From assembly GCA_001839685.1 (NCBI GenBank), contig MLAK01000553.1, forward strand, positions 74,057 to 90,356: a stretch of DNA of 16,300 bases. Reading direction: 5' to 3'. Within the stretch, counting starts at the first letter, position 1; each line of letters starts with the position of its first letter. Under the pieces are notes generated by a model. It saw only the letters and a program-made list of their open reading frames with translations, did not search any database and was not told where the DNA came from. This DNA comes from Tritrichomonas foetus. Lineage: Eukaryota; Parabasalia; Tritrichomonadida; Tritrichomonadidae. This document shows positions 15,719-16,300 of the stretch, piece by piece. The position numbers and the translations under genes are program-made.

Positions 15719-15949
15719 TTGAAATAAAAAAAATTAAGTAGCTCGATGAATAATGAAGTTATTCTAAAAATTCTTTTGTANATACAATTTAATTTTATTT
15801 TATGATGTTACAATACCATTTTTTGTNAAGCCAAAAAATTATTNNGAATATTATAAATTATTTGGAATTAATTTTTAAAAAATTAAAACTATATTCTTAT
15901 GCACAAGAGAAGTTATGAGTAGTATTTATTCATNAAAATTAATTTTAAA

Positions 15950-16215
15950 TCATTGATTAGATTCCTGATAAGGAGAGAAGTAATCGTTCAAAAATGTTTT
16001 GACATATTCTAATTCATCATCATCCATGCATAATCCAACATTAACTTCATAAATTTCCTGTATCAGGCGAGTTTATCACTCCAATCAGATAAATCGGTAT
16101 AATCATTTATTTTTGATGGGATTTGTTCTGATGAAAATTGATAGTTCTGAAGTTTTCCAACAAGGCTTGTATGAGTTTTAGTGATTTGATGGATCAAGTT
16201 TCTGATTGTATTCAT
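15950..16215 (-). pseudogene. Frameshifted gene remnant inside the inverted-repeat element
   Basis: An ATG at 16215 opens 50 codons (start MNTIRNLIHQITKTH, later YTDLSDWSDKLA) ending in TGA at 16065-16063. A neighbouring frame, entered one base back at 16066, continues at once for 38 codons (LIQEIYEVNVGLCMDDDELE, then YVKTFLNDYF) to a TGA at 15952-15950. The two halves join without a gap and have matching, acidic, helical composition. This suggests one coding sequence of at least 88 codons broken by a single-base indel. The family is not recognised. The combination with the flanking arms suggests either a captured host gene fragment or a worn element-encoded protein. Confidence 0.4.
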
Positions 16216-16240
16216 TGGAAAACAAAAATGCCTTTTACTT

Positions 16241-16300
16241 TTAGCGTGGTCGAATTTTGTGTTCTCGATTTTTCACTACTAGAAAAAATCTTCTTAAAAC
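16241..16300 (-). repeat. Right inverted terminal arm
   Basis: Reverse complement of the left arm with one mismatch, starting TTAGCGTGGTC and ending CTTCTTAAAAC. It may continue beyond the window. Confidence 0.9.

Larger units (their letters stand above)
15659..16300. mobile_element. Inverted-repeat element (MITE-like or decayed transposon), reaching the window edge
   Basis: Two 60-bp arms in opposite orientation (15659-15718 and 16241-16300) differ at only one base and flank a 522-bp interior. This is the structure of a non-autonomous DNA transposon or MITE. The interior is AT-rich and holds four isolated N positions plus one NN pair member (15781, 15827, 15844-15845, 15934). It contains a frameshifted protein remnant on the minus strand and no transposase. 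The right arm ends exactly at the window edge, so the outer boundary and any target-site duplication cannot be seen. An assembly artefact at a contig end, or a larger element seen in part, remains possible. Confidence 0.6.

Noticed and set aside
1..16300. CRISPR arrays, prokaryotic operons or phage genes
   Set aside because: The tandem arrays have no spacers, the genes are eukaryotic and individually promoted, and no prokaryotic defence or phage families appear.

Overview
The window looks like nuclear DNA of a trichomonad (Parabasalia), most likely a Tritrichomonas-type genome. This is inferred from several things seen together. Intergenic DNA is very AT-rich. Intronless genes of clearly eukaryotic families lie close together on both strands. 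TCA-type initiator sequences sit a few bases before some start codons, and TAA stops often run directly into a TAAA poly(A)-signal-like tetramer. The standard genetic code fits every gene. The species is not proven from sequence alone. Five ambiguous bases (N) near the right end indicate a draft assembly.

Layout, left to right. Positions 1-80 hold a 20-bp tandem array. Then come an ESCRT-I Vps23/Tsg101 gene (99-947, -) and, divergent from it, a small Abitram/FAM206-like gene (1083-1463, +). A gap follows with a possible structured element and a 22-bp minisatellite (1871-2042). Next is a 947-aa WDR62/MAPKBP1-like WD40 scaffold (2109-4952, -), divergent from an unrecognised helical protein (5265-6353, +). 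A Rho/Rac-type GTPase lacking the Rho insert helix is at 6752-7291 (-). A 482-aa charged protein with no recognised family is at 8171-9619 (-). A steroid 5-alpha-reductase-family membrane enzyme is at 10194-10982 (+). A secreted papain-family (C1A) cysteine peptidase with an unusually long N-terminal region is at 11660-13195 (+). A Rad6/UBE2A-type ubiquitin-conjugating enzyme is at 13514-13978 (-).

From about 14.0 kb to the end the sequence becomes gene-poor and decayed. It contains an ORF broken by one in-frame TGA (14524-14955). It also contains a 642-bp structure with 60-bp near-perfect inverted terminal arms (15659-16300) that encloses a frameshifted gene remnant. This is the best candidate for an undescribed mobile element here.

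The genes do not form a pathway. They are ordinary, individually transcribed eukaryotic housekeeping and signalling genes: endosomal sorting, scaffold/spindle, GTPase signalling, ubiquitin, proteolysis and lipid reduction. No strong evidence for a new multi-gene system was found. The most interesting points are the inverted-repeat element, two related tandem arrays placed just after stop codons, the divergent reductase, and two palindrome-rich intergenic segments. Three start codons were placed at the first in-frame ATG (5265, 7291, 11660) rather than at upstream non-ATG codons.
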